Source: Gaiellasilicea sp963850995 (GTDB taxonomy: Bacteria > Actinomycetota > Thermoleophilia > Gaiellales > Gaiellaceae). From it: a DNA stretch of 64,000 bases. The position numbers were made by a program, and so were the translations under genes. Below the pieces are notes generated by a model. The model was not told the origin of the DNA. It searched no databases and saw nothing but the letters and a program-made list of their open reading frames with translations. Of this stretch, positions 27,103 to 35,917 are shown one piece after another (within the stretch, counting starts at the first letter, position 1; each line of letters opens with the position of its first letter). The DNA lies in NCBI GenBank assembly GCA_963850995.1, contig CAWKNQ010000017.1, positions 1 to 64,000 of the forward strand, read 5' to 3'.

Positions 27103-27951
27103 TCAGCGCGGCCCGGCCAGCTCCTGCGCGCGGCCGTAGCGGACGGCGCGCTGAACCGTGCGCGGGTCGAGGCCGCGCTCCAGGAGCTCCTGGCGCAACT
27201 CCCCCTCCTTCGCCAGCCGGAGGAAGAGCCACGCAAGCGCGACGATCGTGACGAGCGAGCCCTCGATCATCATCACGGCGCCGGCGAGGCCCTGGTCCTG
27301 GAGCGGCGAGACGCCCCACAGCTCCTCCCCCTCCGCGTAGACGCCGTAGAAGACGGTGCCGGACCAGACGAAGGCGTTCCCGAGAATCGTCTCGACGACG
27401 CGGACGCACGCGATGTAGCCCAGCTTCGGCCCGGTCCCGAACCACTCCGGCGCGGGCAGCGTCTCGAGGACGGGCAGCCACATGATCACTCCGGCCGTGA
27501 AGAAGCAGATGTGCTCGAGCGCGTGGACGGTCGAGTGGCGGACGGCCGCCTCGTACAGGAGCGGCAGGTGCCAGAGATAGAGGTTGGCAGCCCAGAGCGG
27601 CAGCGCCACGAGGGGGTTGGCGAGCACACGAAGGCGCTCGACGGGGCGGAACGCGAGCAGCGGCCGCAGCATCGGCCCGGAAAGGCCGGCGAGCAGGCAG
27701 AGCGGTGCGAGATCCCCGATCACGACGTGCTGGAGCATGTGGAAGCTGAAGAGCTCCTCCTCGCCGATCGCGGCGACCGGGGAGGCGAATACGAGCAGGA
27801 GCAGGGCGATCCCGAGGCTGAAGAGAACGACCCGCCAGGTGGCCATCGGCGTCCCGCGGCGCCGGAGCGTGCGCGCCCTCAGGCCGTAGGCGAGCGCGGC
27901 GAGCACGACCGGAGCGAGCTGCAGCGGGTCGATCGTCCAGTCGGTGAGCAC
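27103..27951 (-). CDS. CtaG-like cytochrome c oxidase assembly membrane protein
   Basis: A 282-residue polytopic membrane protein of the caa3-type CtaG family, needed for assembly of cytochrome c oxidase, probably for CuB delivery. Landmarks: the LFSFHMLQHVVIGDLAPL segment with two His, the NLYLWHLPLLYEAAVRH segment, and HALEHICFFTAGVIMWLPVLE, giving a His-rich set in adjacent helices. GTG 27951 lies 6 bases after TAGAGT (complement of 27958-27963). No oxidase subunits are in this window, so it is an orphan here. Confidence 0.88.
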   Translation of the reverse strand: MLTDWTIDPLQLAPVVLAALAYGLRARTLRRRGTPMATWRVVLFSLGIALLLLVFASPVAAIGEEELFSFHMLQHVVIGDLAPLCLLAGLSGPMLRPLLAFRPVERLRVLANPLVALPLWAANLYLWHLPLLYEAAVRHSTVHALEHICFFTAGVIMWLPVLETLPAPEWFGTGPKLGYIACVRVVETILGNAFVWSGTVFYGVYAEGEELWGVSPLQDQGLAGAVMMIEGSLVTIVALAWLFLRLAKEGELRQELLERGLDPRTVQRAVRYGRAQELAGPR

Positions 27952-27957
27952 GCGCTC

Positions 27958-27979
27958 ACTCTACGAGCCTTCGTAGAAT
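27958..27979. promoter_or_regulatory. Back-to-back leaderless -10 boxes in a shared palindrome
   Basis: Minus-strand TAGAGT (27958-27963) serves the CtaG-like gene and plus-strand TAGAAT (27974-27979) serves the 27989 gene. Both arms belong to the palindrome CTACGA, GCCT, TCGTAG (27961-27976). Confidence 0.55.
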
Positions 27980-27988
27980 CCGCCGCTC

Positions 27989-28600
27989 GTGCGCCTCTTC
28001 CACTACCACCTCGTCACGACCAACGTGCGCCGGGTGGAGGCGCGGTACATCGGCAAGCTCGCGTTCTCGCTCGTCGCGAGGCACGGGCGGATCGGGGAGG
28101 ACTACCAGTCCTTCTCCGCCGGGACCTCATGGGAGGAGCTCGACGAGCTGGGTTTCAAGCTGCGGCTCTCCGAGCTCGAGCATGGGGCGGTCAACGTCGT
28201 CGTCCAGCCCGGTCAGTGGGAGCTGCCGCGGGTCGACCACCTCGGGCTCGCGTTGGACGAGGACGAGTTCGGTGACGTGATCGACCGCGCCGTCGACCGC
28301 GAGCTCCGGGTGCAGGCGCACGGTGGGAGGCGGACCTTCGTCTCCACGAGCGCCGGCTACCGGCTCGAGGTGCACCCGCCGCGCGAGTGGCTGAACGACC
28401 TGCTCGAGTCGGCCGACACGCTGACGCTGAGCGAGCTGCACCTGCTCGCGGACGACCCCGACGCCAAGGCGACAGTGCTCGCCGACCTGCTCGCGACCGA
28501 GCGGGACGGGACGAGCGTGGAGGTGGGCGACGCCGTCGTCCGCTTCCTGCCGGGCGGGCCGCAGGGTCGTCCGCAGCTCCACGCCGAGCTCTTCAGCTGA
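27989..28600 (+). CDS. VOC-superfamily-like protein of unknown function
   Basis: A 203-residue protein whose first 140 residues resemble a VOC domain: FHYHLVTTNVRRVEARYI, FKLRLSELEHGAVNVVVQPG, VDHLGLALDEDEF and a TSAGYRLEVHPP closing strand. A 60-residue C-terminal extension follows. The expected metal positions are only partly clear. GTG 27989 is 9 bases after TAGAAT. It precedes purM and is divergent from the CtaG-like gene. Specific function not recognised. Confidence 0.65.
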   Translation: MRLFHYHLVTTNVRRVEARYIGKLAFSLVARHGRIGEDYQSFSAGTSWEELDELGFKLRLSELEHGAVNVVVQPGQWELPRVDHLGLALDEDEFGDVIDRAVDRELRVQAHGGRRTFVSTSAGYRLEVHPPREWLNDLLESADTLTLSELHLLADDPDAKATVLADLLATERDGTSVEVGDAVVRFLPGGPQGRPQLHAELFS

Positions 28601-28624
28601 CCGGAGGCCTTCCGCGGGAGGTCG

Positions 28625-28630
28625 TAGACT
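28625..28630 (+). promoter_or_regulatory. Leaderless -10 box of purM
   Basis: TAGACT lies 7 bases before GTG 28638. Confidence 0.65.
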
Positions 28631-28637
28631 CGCTCTC

Positions 28638-29537
28638 GTGAGCGACGACCGGACGTACGCCGCCGCCGGGGTCTCGCTTGCGACCGCCGCGGACGTCGTC
28701 GAGCGGCTCCGCGCGGCCGTCGAGTCCACGGGCGCGCGCGGCTTCGGCGCCTTCGCCGGGCTGCACCCGCTCGACGAGCGACGGCTACTCGCGGCCTCGA
28801 CCGACTCGATCGGGACGAAGCCCGTCGTCGCCCGCCCGCGCGGCGCTCTGCGGTCGTGCGGCGCCGATATGGCTGCGCACTGCATCAACGACGTGATCAC
28901 GTGCGGAGCCGACCCGCTGATCCTGCTCGACTACGTCGCCGCGAGCCGGCTCGACCTCGAGCAGGTGGCGGAGCTGGTCGAGGGCGCCGCCGAGGTCTGC
29001 CGCGAGGCCGGAGTCGCGCTGATCGGAGGTGAGACCGCGGAGCTGCCGGGGGTCTATCGCGAGGGCGAGCTCGATTTCGCGGCGACCTGCGTGGGGATCG
29101 TGGAGCGAGAGCACGTGCTCGACGGCTCGGCCGTGCGGGACGGCGACTACGTGGTCGGCTTGCCGTCGGCGGGTGTCCACGCCAACGGCTTCACGCTCGT
29201 CCGCTCCGTGCTGGAGCTGGAGGACTACGACGGGCCCGACCTACTCGCCCCGACCCGCCTCTACCTCGACGACGTCCGCCGCCTCCGCGGGACGGCGCAT
29301 GCGTTCGCGCACGTCACCGGCGGCGGGATCGCGGGCAACCTCGCCCGCGTGCTGCCCGAAGGGCTCCGGGCCGAGCTCGATTGGGACGCCTGGGAGCGCC
29401 CACCGGTGTTCGACTGGCTCGCTCGTCACGTCGACGAGGAGGAGGCGCGCCGCGTCTTCAACCTCGGGATCGGCTACTGCGCCGTCGTGCCGGAGCCCGG
29501 CGACGGGCTCGTGATCGGCCGCATCGTCCCGGAGTGA
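28638..29537 (+). CDS. purM: AIR synthetase PurM
   Basis: PurM closes FGAM to AIR with ATP. The 299-residue chain is slightly short for the family (about 340) and begins YAAAGVSLATAADVVERL. It keeps STDSIGTKPVVA, the CINDVITCGADPLILLDYVA block, LIGGETAELPGVY, the GLPSAGVHANGFTLVR loop and AHVTGGGIAGNLARVLP. Start GTG 28638 is fixed by TAGACT 7 bases upstream. The stop overlaps the purN start as GTGA. Confidence 0.95.
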   Translation: MSDDRTYAAAGVSLATAADVVERLRAAVESTGARGFGAFAGLHPLDERRLLAASTDSIGTKPVVARPRGALRSCGADMAAHCINDVITCGADPLILLDYVAASRLDLEQVAELVEGAAEVCREAGVALIGGETAELPGVYREGELDFAATCVGIVEREHVLDGSAVRDGDYVVGLPSAGVHANGFTLVRSVLELEDYDGPDLLAPTRLYLDDVRRLRGTAHAFAHVTGGGIAGNLARVLPEGLRAELDWDAWERPPVFDWLARHVDEEEARRVFNLGIGYCAVVPEPGDGLVIGRIVPE

Positions 29538-30071
29538 TCGGTGTTCTGGTCAGTGGGGAGGGCTCGAACCTGCAGGCGCTGCTCGACAAGCGGGCTTCCC
29601 GTGCGCGCCGTCGCCTCGAACGACCCCGGCGTCCGCGCGCTCGAGCGCGCGGAGCGCGCAGGGGTTGCGGCGCGCGTCTTCGAGCTCGACGGCTATCGCA
29701 AGCTCGGGACGGCGCGCGACACCGCCATGGCCGACTGGCTCGACGCCGAGGGTGTCGAACTCGTCGTCTGCGCAGGCTACATGCACCTGCTCACCGCGGC
29801 CTTCCTCGACCGCTTCCCCGGTCGGATCGTGAACGTGCACCCGTCGCTCCTGCCCGCCTTTCCGGGCGCGCACCCGATCGAGGACGCGCTTGCCGCAGGT
29901 GTCGAGACGACAGGCGTGACCGTCCACGTCGTCGACGAAGGGCTCGACACGGGCCCTGTCCTGCGCCAGGAGCCGCTTCCGGTCGAGCCGCGCGAGACGC
30001 TCGTCGAGCGCATCCACGCCGTCGAGCACCGGCTCCTGCCCGAGGTGGTGAGAGAGCTGTGCGCGCGCTGA
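29534..30071 (+). CDS. purN: GAR formyltransferase PurN (one apparent frameshift)
   Basis: PurN transfers a formyl group from 10-formyl-THF to GAR. The first 18 residues (IGVLVSGEGSNLQALLD) follow GTG 29534. The rest is one frame over: GLPVRAVASNDPGVRALE, VVCAGYMHLLTAAFLDRF, NVHPSLLPAFPG with the catalytic His, and GVTVHVVDEGLDTGPVL with the catalytic Asp. The break is near 29588 (GACAAGCGGG). The 538-base span is 179 codons plus one, so a single inserted base explains it; in this essential gene I treat it as a sequence error. The gene overlaps purM and purH. Confidence 0.93.
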
Positions 30072-31591
30072 TCTCCGTTTGGGACAAGACGGGCCTGGAC
30101 GAGCTCGCGGCCGGACTTGCCGAGCTCGGCTGGGAGCTCGTCGCGAGCGGCGGCACCGCGGCGCAGATCGAGGAGCTCGGTCTCGAGGTGACGAGGGTCG
30201 AGAGCCTGACCGAGTTTCCGGAGATGCTCGGCGGCCGCGTCAAGACCCTGCACCCGCGCATTCACGGCGGCATCCTCGCGCGGCGAGAGGTGGAGGCGGA
30301 CGTCGCCGCGCTCGCCGAGCACGGGATCGAGCCGTTCGACCTCGTCTGCGTCAACCTCTATCCGTTCGAGCAGGTCGCGCGTGAGCACGGTGTCCGCGAG
30401 GAGGAGGCGGTCGAGATGATCGACGTCGGCGGGCCGGCGATGCTGCGGGCTGCCGCGAAGAACTTCGCCCACGTCGCGCCGCTCTGCCGGCCGGCCGACT
30501 ACCCGACCGTGCTCGCGGAGCTGCGCGAGCACGGCGAGCTCGCGCACGAGACGCGCCGGGCGCTGGCCGCGACGGCGTTCTCCACCTCGGCGTCGTACGA
30601 GTCGGCGATTGCGGGCTGGTTCGCAGGCAGGCAGTCGTTCCCCGACGTGCTCGTGCCGGCGTTCGAGAAGCAGCTCGATCTCGCTTACGGCGAGAACCCG
30701 CACCAGCGCGCCGGCTACTACGCGGAGCGCGGCGCCCGCACGCACCTGCTCGCCCGCGTCGAGCAGCTGCACGGACGGGAGCTCTCGTACAACAACCTGA
30801 ACGACCTGAACGCGGCCCGCCTGCTGCTGCGCGAGTTCACGCTGCCGGCCTGCGTGATCGTCAAGCATGCGAACCCGTGCGGAGTCGCGGTCGGCGCGTC
30901 GATCGAGGAGGCGTACGAGCTCGCGCACGCCGCCGACCCGCTCTCCGCCTACGGCGGCGTCGTCGTGCTGAACCGGCCCGTCTCAGCCGTGCTCGGCGAG
31001 CGGCTCGCGGAGCAGTTCGTGGAGGTGCTCCACGCGCCCGGCTACGCCGAGGACGCACTGGAGGCGCTCACGCGCAAGCCGTCGACGCGGATCCTCGACG
31101 ACCGCGAGCGGCGCGCGCCGGATCCGTCCGAGCGTCACTACCGGCGTGTGCTGGGCGGGCTGCTCGTGCAGGAGCGCGACTGGGACGTCGCCGACCGCGA
31201 GGGGATGGAGGTCGTCGCCGGGCAGCCGTCCGAAGCCGCCTGGGGCGACCTCCTCTTCGCCTGGCGCGTCTGCAAGCACGTCACCTCGAACGCGATCGTG
31301 CTCGTGCACGACCTCCACACGATCGGGATCGGCGCGGGGCAGATGAGCCGCGTCGACGCCGTCCGGATCGCGCTCGAGAAGGCGCGGGCGCACGGCCACT
31401 CGCTCGAGGGCGCTGCGCTGGCGTCCGACGCGTTCTTCCCCTTCCCGGACGGACCGCGGCTCGCGCTCGAGGCGGGCGTGACGGCGCTGATCCAACCCGG
31501 CGGCTCGAAGCGGGACGAGGACGTCGTTGCCGCCGTCCAGAGCTCCGGCGCCGCGATGGTCTTCACCGGCCGCCGGCACTTCCGTCACTGA
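30059..31591 (+). CDS. purH: Bifunctional AICAR formyltransferase / IMP cyclohydrolase PurH
   Basis: PurH performs the last two steps to IMP. The 510-residue protein has the N-terminal MGS-type cyclohydrolase domain (ALISVWDKTGLDELAAGL, ASGGTAAQIEELG, GGRVKTLHPRIHGGIL) and the C-terminal formyltransferase domain (LAYGENPHQRAGYY, SYNNLNDLNAA, CVIVKHANPCGVA with the catalytic Lys-His pair, and SDAFFPFPDG). GTG 30059 overlaps the end of purN by 13 bases. A hairpin at 31618-31650 closes the operon. Confidence 0.97.
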   Translation: MRALISVWDKTGLDELAAGLAELGWELVASGGTAAQIEELGLEVTRVESLTEFPEMLGGRVKTLHPRIHGGILARREVEADVAALAEHGIEPFDLVCVNLYPFEQVAREHGVREEEAVEMIDVGGPAMLRAAAKNFAHVAPLCRPADYPTVLAELREHGELAHETRRALAATAFSTSASYESAIAGWFAGRQSFPDVLVPAFEKQLDLAYGENPHQRAGYYAERGARTHLLARVEQLHGRELSYNNLNDLNAARLLLREFTLPACVIVKHANPCGVAVGASIEEAYELAHAADPLSAYGGVVVLNRPVSAVLGERLAEQFVEVLHAPGYAEDALEALTRKPSTRILDDRERRAPDPSERHYRRVLGGLLVQERDWDVADREGMEVVAGQPSEAAWGDLLFAWRVCKHVTSNAIVLVHDLHTIGIGAGQMSRVDAVRIALEKARAHGHSLEGAALASDAFFPFPDGPRLALEAGVTALIQPGGSKRDEDVVAAVQSSGAAMVFTGRRHFRH

Positions 31592-31617
31592 TCCGTGGAC
31601 GCGCTCGAACTGGTGTG

Positions 31618-31650
31618 CGCACGTAACGGCGCCTTCGCACCGTTCGTGCG
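31618..31650 (+). terminator. Hairpin terminator after purH
   Basis: CGCACG-T-AACGG (31618-31629) pairs with CCGTTCGTGCG (31640-31650), leaving one bulged base and a 10-base loop. It lies 27 bases after the purH stop and just before the convergent GFA gene. Confidence 0.7.
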
Positions 31651-31652
31651 AC

Positions 31653-32045
31653 CTACTCCTCAAAGCGACTCGTGGCGTCACGATCGCGGTCGTACCGTCT
31701 CGTGAGCGGAAACGGCGGCAACCAGGACTCGCGACGGACGGTCCAGAGCTCGTAGGTTGGCCTCAGTTGGTCAGGGGCATCCAGGGATCCGAGGTTCACT
31801 TCGATTTCGTCTGCGCTGCGTGAGAAAACGGACGAGCCGCAGCGGGGACAGAAAGACCTCCCGGCGTAGTCGCGTGTTTCGCCGTCGATCGTCACCGCAT
31901 CCTCAGGGAACACCGCGGAAGCGTGAAAAAGGGCCCCATGATGCTTGCGGCAGTCGAGACAGTGACAAACGCCGACCCGGTATGGGAGTCCCGACGCCAC
32001 AATTCGGACGTTGCCGCACAGGCAACCGCCGGTGAATCGGTCCAT
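31653..32045 (-). CDS. GFA family (glutathione-dependent formaldehyde-activating-like) zinc protein
   Basis: A 130-residue protein of the GFA/CENP-V fold. The zinc-binding cysteines are complete: GGCLCGNVR, GVCHCLDCRKHHGALF and FCPRCGSSVFSRS. Family members include Gfa, which speeds S-hydroxymethylglutathione formation, but many members act on other thiols; in an actinobacterium the substrate is uncertain. ATG 32045 has AGGAGA at Shine-Dalgarno distance, one of few clear ribosome binding sites in the window. Confidence 0.9.
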   Translation of the reverse strand: MDRFTGGCLCGNVRIVASGLPYRVGVCHCLDCRKHHGALFHASAVFPEDAVTIDGETRDYAGRSFCPRCGSSVFSRSADEIEVNLGSLDAPDQLRPTYELWTVRRESWLPPFPLTRRYDRDRDATSRFEE

Positions 32046-32150
32046 GCTGCGTCTCCTCTAAATCAAGCGGCCGAAGTAGTTACAACGAACAGCACTGTCA
32101 TCGCAATTCCCCGCTGCAGGCCCGAATGGCGGCCGCGGACGGCCATGGAG

Positions 32151-33044
32151 TCACCGGCGATCCTGGACGAGCTCGGGCTGACCGGTGAGCTCTGGCAGCT
32201 GACGTGACCGCTCGCGGTGCACCGCCACGCCGCCGACGACGAGCACGACACCGACGAGCTCGACCCGCGTCGGCACCTGACCGAGCACGACGACGCCGAT
32301 CGCGGTCGCGGTCGCCGGCAGCAACGAGACCAACAGCGCATACGTCGCCCGCTCGAGGCGCGCCATCGCCAGCTGGTCGCAGACGTACGGGATCACCGAG
32401 GACGCGATCCCGACGCCGATCCCGGCCGCGAGCGCGACCGGATCGGTGAGCGCCGGCGCCGCATTCCAGGCGCCGAGCGGCGTCACGACGACGAGCGCGA
32501 CGAGCATCGAGGCGGCGAGGCCGTCGATGCCGCTCACCACCTCGCCCTGCGCGACCCGATGGCCGAGCACGATGTAGGCCGCGAAGAGCAGCGCGTTCGC
32601 GAGCGCCAGGGCGACGCCGATCGGCTCGCCCTCGAGCTGGACGTCGGTGAGCAGGTAGACGCCGGCGACCGCGAGCGCGAGGGCGGCGCCGTTCCGCAGC
32701 GTCCGCGCTCCCAGCGCAGCCAGTGCGATCACGGGCAAGAACTCGATGGCTGCGACCGTGCCGAGTGGTAGTCGGTCGATCGCGAGGTAGAAGCACGCGT
32801 TCATCACGGCCAGCACGGAGCCCCAGGCAACGAGCAGTCGGCGGCCGCGATCGTCGAGTCGCGCGTACGCCCGCCAGGGTCGCCGCCAGACCGCGAAGAC
32901 CGCCGCAGCCGCCGCGATCCGCAGCCAGGCGACCCCCAGCGGCTCGACGCGCGCGAAGAGCAGCACGGCGAAGGCGGGACCGAGGTAGTGGAAGACCGCG
33001 CTGCCGACGAAGTAGGCGTGTGGAGGAAGCCGCCGAATGATCAC
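32151..33044 (-). CDS. EamA/RhtA-type exporter
   Basis: A 297-residue EamA permease with the RhtA-like features FVGSAVFHYLGPAFAVLLFARVEPLGVAWLR-type opening helices, MNACFYLAIDRLPLGTVAAIEFLPV and SSVIPYVCDQLAMARLERATYALL. RhtA-type proteins export threonine, homoserine and related amino acids. It is divergent from an Lrp/AsnC regulator 61 bases away, the classic arrangement of an amino-acid exporter with its regulator. GTG 33044 is the only start near the first helix. Confidence 0.87.
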   Translation of the reverse strand: MIIRRLPPHAYFVGSAVFHYLGPAFAVLLFARVEPLGVAWLRIAAAAAVFAVWRRPWRAYARLDDRGRRLLVAWGSVLAVMNACFYLAIDRLPLGTVAAIEFLPVIALAALGARTLRNGAALALAVAGVYLLTDVQLEGEPIGVALALANALLFAAYIVLGHRVAQGEVVSGIDGLAASMLVALVVVTPLGAWNAAPALTDPVALAAGIGVGIASSVIPYVCDQLAMARLERATYALLVSLLPATATAIGVVVLGQVPTRVELVGVVLVVGGVAVHRERSRQLPELTGQPELVQDRR

Positions 33045-33105
33045 GAGGTATGATCCCCGGCCAGGGCGGCGATTGACCCCTTCGAGCGAAAGGATCCGAC
33101 GCGAG

Positions 33106-33576
33106 ATGGCAACGAAGCAACGGCGATCGAGCGTTTCTACCTTCGACGCGACCGACCGGCGCCTGCTCGCCGAGCTTCAGGAGGACGCGCGCCTCACGCA
33201 CGCGGAGCTGGGGCGCCGGGTCAACCTGTCGGCGCCGGCGGTCGCGGAGCGAGTCCGCAGGCTCGAGCGCGACGGCGTCATCGAGGGCTACCGGGCCGAA
33301 GTCGACCCGAAGGCGCTCGGCTACTCGCTCGGCGCGATCATGCGGATCCGGCCGTCTGCGCGGCAGCTACACACGGTGGCCGAGCTTGCGCGCGAGACGC
33401 CCGAGGTCGTCGAGTGCCACCGGATCACGGGTGAGGACTGTTTCTTCATGAAGTTGCACCTGCGGGACGTCGAGCACCTCGAGGAGGTGCTCGACCAGTT
33501 CATCCTGTACGGCCAGACGACGACGTCGATCATCCAGTCCTCGCCGGTGCCCCGGCGCGGCCCGGCCGTTACGTAG
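33106..33576 (+). CDS. Lrp/AsnC family transcriptional regulator
   Basis: A 156-residue regulator: N-terminal helix-turn-helix (TDRRLLAELQEDARLTHAEL, VNLSAPAVAERVRRLERDGVI) and a C-terminal RAM ligand-binding domain (GAIMRIRPSARQL, ITGEDCFFMKLHLRDVEHLEEVL). Such proteins sense amino acids and form octamers. It probably controls the divergent RhtA-type exporter. ATG 33106 is chosen over upstream in-frame codons because GAAAGGA precedes it and the DNA-binding helix starts at the usual distance. Its TAG stop lies inside the -10 box of the next gene. Confidence 0.9.
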   Translation: MATKQRRSSVSTFDATDRRLLAELQEDARLTHAELGRRVNLSAPAVAERVRRLERDGVIEGYRAEVDPKALGYSLGAIMRIRPSARQLHTVAELARETPEVVECHRITGEDCFFMKLHLRDVEHLEEVLDQFILYGQTTTSIIQSSPVPRRGPAVT

Positions 33577-33579
33577 GCT
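33574..33579 (+). promoter_or_regulatory. Leaderless -10 box of the cystathionine beta-synthase gene, reusing the lrp stop codon
   Basis: TAGGCT lies 9 bases before ATG 33589. Its TAG is the stop codon of the Lrp gene. Confidence 0.5.
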
Positions 33580-33588
33580 TACGCGCCG

Positions 33589-34992
33589 ATGCCACGGGAG
33601 TATCCGACGCTGCTCGACCTCGTCGGCCGGACGCCGATCGTCCGGCTCGACCGGATCGGGCGTGAGGTCGAGCCGCAGCTGCTCGCCAAGCTCGAGTACC
33701 TGAACCCCGGCGGCTCGAACAAGGACCGGATCGGGATGGCGATGATCGAGGCTGCCGAGCGCGAGGGGAAGCTGCGCCCGGGCGGCACGATCGTCGAGCC
33801 GACCTCGGGCAACACGGGCGTCGGACTTGCGATCGCCGCCGCAGCTCGCGGCTACCGCTGCATCTTCGTGATGCCGGACAAGATGAGCCAGGAGAAGATC
33901 TCGATGCTGCGGGCGTACGGCGCCGAGGTCGTGATCACGCCGACCGCGGTCGAGCACGACTCGCCGGAGAGCTACTACTCCGTCTCCGACCGGCTCGCCG
34001 AGGAGATCCCGGGCGGGTTCAAGCCCGACCAGTACTCGAACATGGCCAACCCGCAGGCCCACTACGAGACCACGGGGCCCGAGATCTGGGAGCAGACCGG
34101 CGGCGAGATCGACGCGCTCGTGATCTCGGTCGGCACCGGCGGGACGATCTCCGGGGCGGGCCGCTATCTCAAGGAGCGGAACGCGGACATCCTCGTGGTC
34201 GGCGCCGATCCGGAGGGCTCCATCTTCACCTCGGAGGAGACGCACCCGTACCTCGTCGAGGGCATCGGCAAGGACACCTGGCCGGAGACGATGTCGCGCG
34301 ACGTCGTCGACCGCTGGGTTCGCGTCTCCGACCGCGACTCGTTCGTGACCGCGCGCCGCCTCGCCCGCGAGGAAGGGATTCTTGCGGGAGGCTCCGCGGG
34401 CACGACGATCTGGGCGGCGCTCGAGGTCGCGCGGGAGCTCGGGCCGGACGCGACGATCCTCACCGTCCTCCCCGACTCCGGCCGCTCCTACCTGTCGAAG
34501 TTCTACGACGACAACTGGATGCTCCAGTACGGCTTCCTCGAGCGGCGGGCTCCCGTGCCGACGATCGACGAGGTGCTGCGGCACAAGCGCGCCGAGGAGC
34601 ACGAGGTTCCCGACCTCGTCACGATCGCGTCGCACGCGAAGGTCGGCGCCGCGATCGACCTGATGCAGCGCTACTCGATCTCGCAGCTCCCGGTCGTCCG
34701 CCACGAGCCGGCCGAGTCTCTTGCCGACATCGTCGGCTCGCTCCAGGAGCGCGGCGTGCTCGACCGTGTCTTCAAGAACTCGGACGCGCTCAACGAGGAC
34801 GTCGCGGCGCTGATGCAGCCGCCGCTCGCCGCGGTCGACGTCGGCGACACCCTCGACCAGGTCTTCGCCGATCTCTCCGGGCCGAGCGCAGCCGTCGTCG
34901 TCGCTGCCGCGGGCCGCCCGGCCGCGATCCTCACGCGGTCTGATCTGCTGGAGTACCTCGCGCACCAGCGGTCTCAGGTGAACGGGGCGTAG
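33589..34992 (+). CDS. cbs: Cystathionine beta-synthase
   Basis: A 467-residue PLP enzyme that condenses homocysteine and serine, or a cysteine-synthase-like variant. The fold-type II catalytic part has LVGRTPIVRLDRI, the PLP lysine in LNPGGSNKDRIGMAMI, the VEPTSGNTGVGLA loop and the SVGTGGTISGAGRYL phosphate cup. Unlike simple cysteine synthases it carries a C-terminal pair of CBS domains (about residues 330-460: ASHAKVGAAIDLMQRYSISQLPVV and DTLDQVFADL), likely an adenosyl-ligand switch. Next to an Lrp regulator and amino-acid exporter, a role in sulfur amino acid balance is plausible. The end overlaps the convergent EamA gene by 62 bases. Confidence 0.94.
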   Translation: MPREYPTLLDLVGRTPIVRLDRIGREVEPQLLAKLEYLNPGGSNKDRIGMAMIEAAEREGKLRPGGTIVEPTSGNTGVGLAIAAAARGYRCIFVMPDKMSQEKISMLRAYGAEVVITPTAVEHDSPESYYSVSDRLAEEIPGGFKPDQYSNMANPQAHYETTGPEIWEQTGGEIDALVISVGTGGTISGAGRYLKERNADILVVGADPEGSIFTSEETHPYLVEGIGKDTWPETMSRDVVDRWVRVSDRDSFVTARRLAREEGILAGGSAGTTIWAALEVARELGPDATILTVLPDSGRSYLSKFYDDNWMLQYGFLERRAPVPTIDEVLRHKRAEEHEVPDLVTIASHAKVGAAIDLMQRYSISQLPVVRHEPAESLADIVGSLQERGVLDRVFKNSDALNEDVAALMQPPLAAVDVGDTLDQVFADLSGPSAAVVVAAAGRPAAILTRSDLLEYLAHQRSQVNGA

Positions 34993-35869
34993 TCCGGCCT
35001 TCCTGCCGGACCGCGACGAAGACCGAGCCGACGATCAGGGCGGCACCCAGGCCGACGGCGAGCGTGATCTTCTCGTCGAGCAGGAGCGCGCCGAGTGCGA
35101 TCGCGACGAGCGGGTTCACGTACTGGTGCGTGACGACCTTCGAGATCGGTGCGTTCCGGAGCAGCCATGTGTACGCCGTGAAGGCGACGAGCGTGCCGAA
35201 GATGCCGAGATAGAGCCACGCGAGCACAGACTCGAGGCTGAACGAGGCCGGATCGGCTGAGCCGAGCTCGCCGCGCGCAGTCCCGAGGAGCAGGAGGACG
35301 ACCCCCGCGCTCAGCATCTGCCAGGTCGACGCGACGAAGCCGTCCTGCGGGAGCGGCAACCGGTGGCCGAAGAACGAGCCGAGCGACCACGAGATGCTCG
35401 CGCCGAGCGCGAGCGCAAGCCCGATCGCGCTGGACGAGCCCTCGCCCCCCGGGATGACGACCAGGGCGAGCCCGCCGAGGCCCACGAGGACGGAGAGCCG
35501 CGTCGCGAGCGCGACCCGCTCGCGCGCGAGCGTGCGCAGAAGGATCACCTGCAGCGGCACCGTGCCGGCGATCATCGCGGCCGTGCTCGAGTCGATCCGA
35601 GTCTCGGCGAGGGTGACGACGCCGACGCCGAGCGCGAGCAGCGCCGTGCCGACGACCGTGGCCGCACCGAGCTCTCGCGGGGCGACCCGGAGGCTGCGTC
35701 CGGTCGCGACGAGGATCAGCGCGAGGAGTGCCCCGGCGAGGAGGAAGCGCGTGCCGGCCGAGAGAAACGCCGGCAGCGTGCGTACCGAGATCTTGATCGC
35801 CAAGTACGTCGAGCCCCAGACCAGGTAGACGGTCCAGAGGGCAATCAGGAACTTCCAGCGGGCGGCCAT
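34931..35869 (-). CDS. EamA/DMT family permease
   Basis: A 312-residue ten-helix permease resembling YedA: LWTVYLVWGSTYLAIKISVRTLPAF, the ALGVGVVTLAETRIDSSTAAMIAG segment, and FTAYTWLLRNAPISKVVTHQYVNPLVA-type second half, each recognisable as EamA. ATG 35869 is preferred to 35884 because it places the start next to the first helix. Exported substrate unknown. Its 3' end overlaps the cystathionine beta-synthase gene. Confidence 0.88.
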   Translation of the reverse strand: MAARWKFLIALWTVYLVWGSTYLAIKISVRTLPAFLSAGTRFLLAGALLALILVATGRSLRVAPRELGAATVVGTALLALGVGVVTLAETRIDSSTAAMIAGTVPLQVILLRTLARERVALATRLSVLVGLGGLALVVIPGGEGSSSAIGLALALGASISWSLGSFFGHRLPLPQDGFVASTWQMLSAGVVLLLLGTARGELGSADPASFSLESVLAWLYLGIFGTLVAFTAYTWLLRNAPISKVVTHQYVNPLVAIALGALLLDEKITLAVGLGAALIVGSVFVAVRQEGRTTPRSPETAGARGTPADQTA

Positions 35870-35917
35870 GCCACTACAAGGCAACGCCAGCCAGAGGCGT
35901 GAGATTCCTCGGCCGAG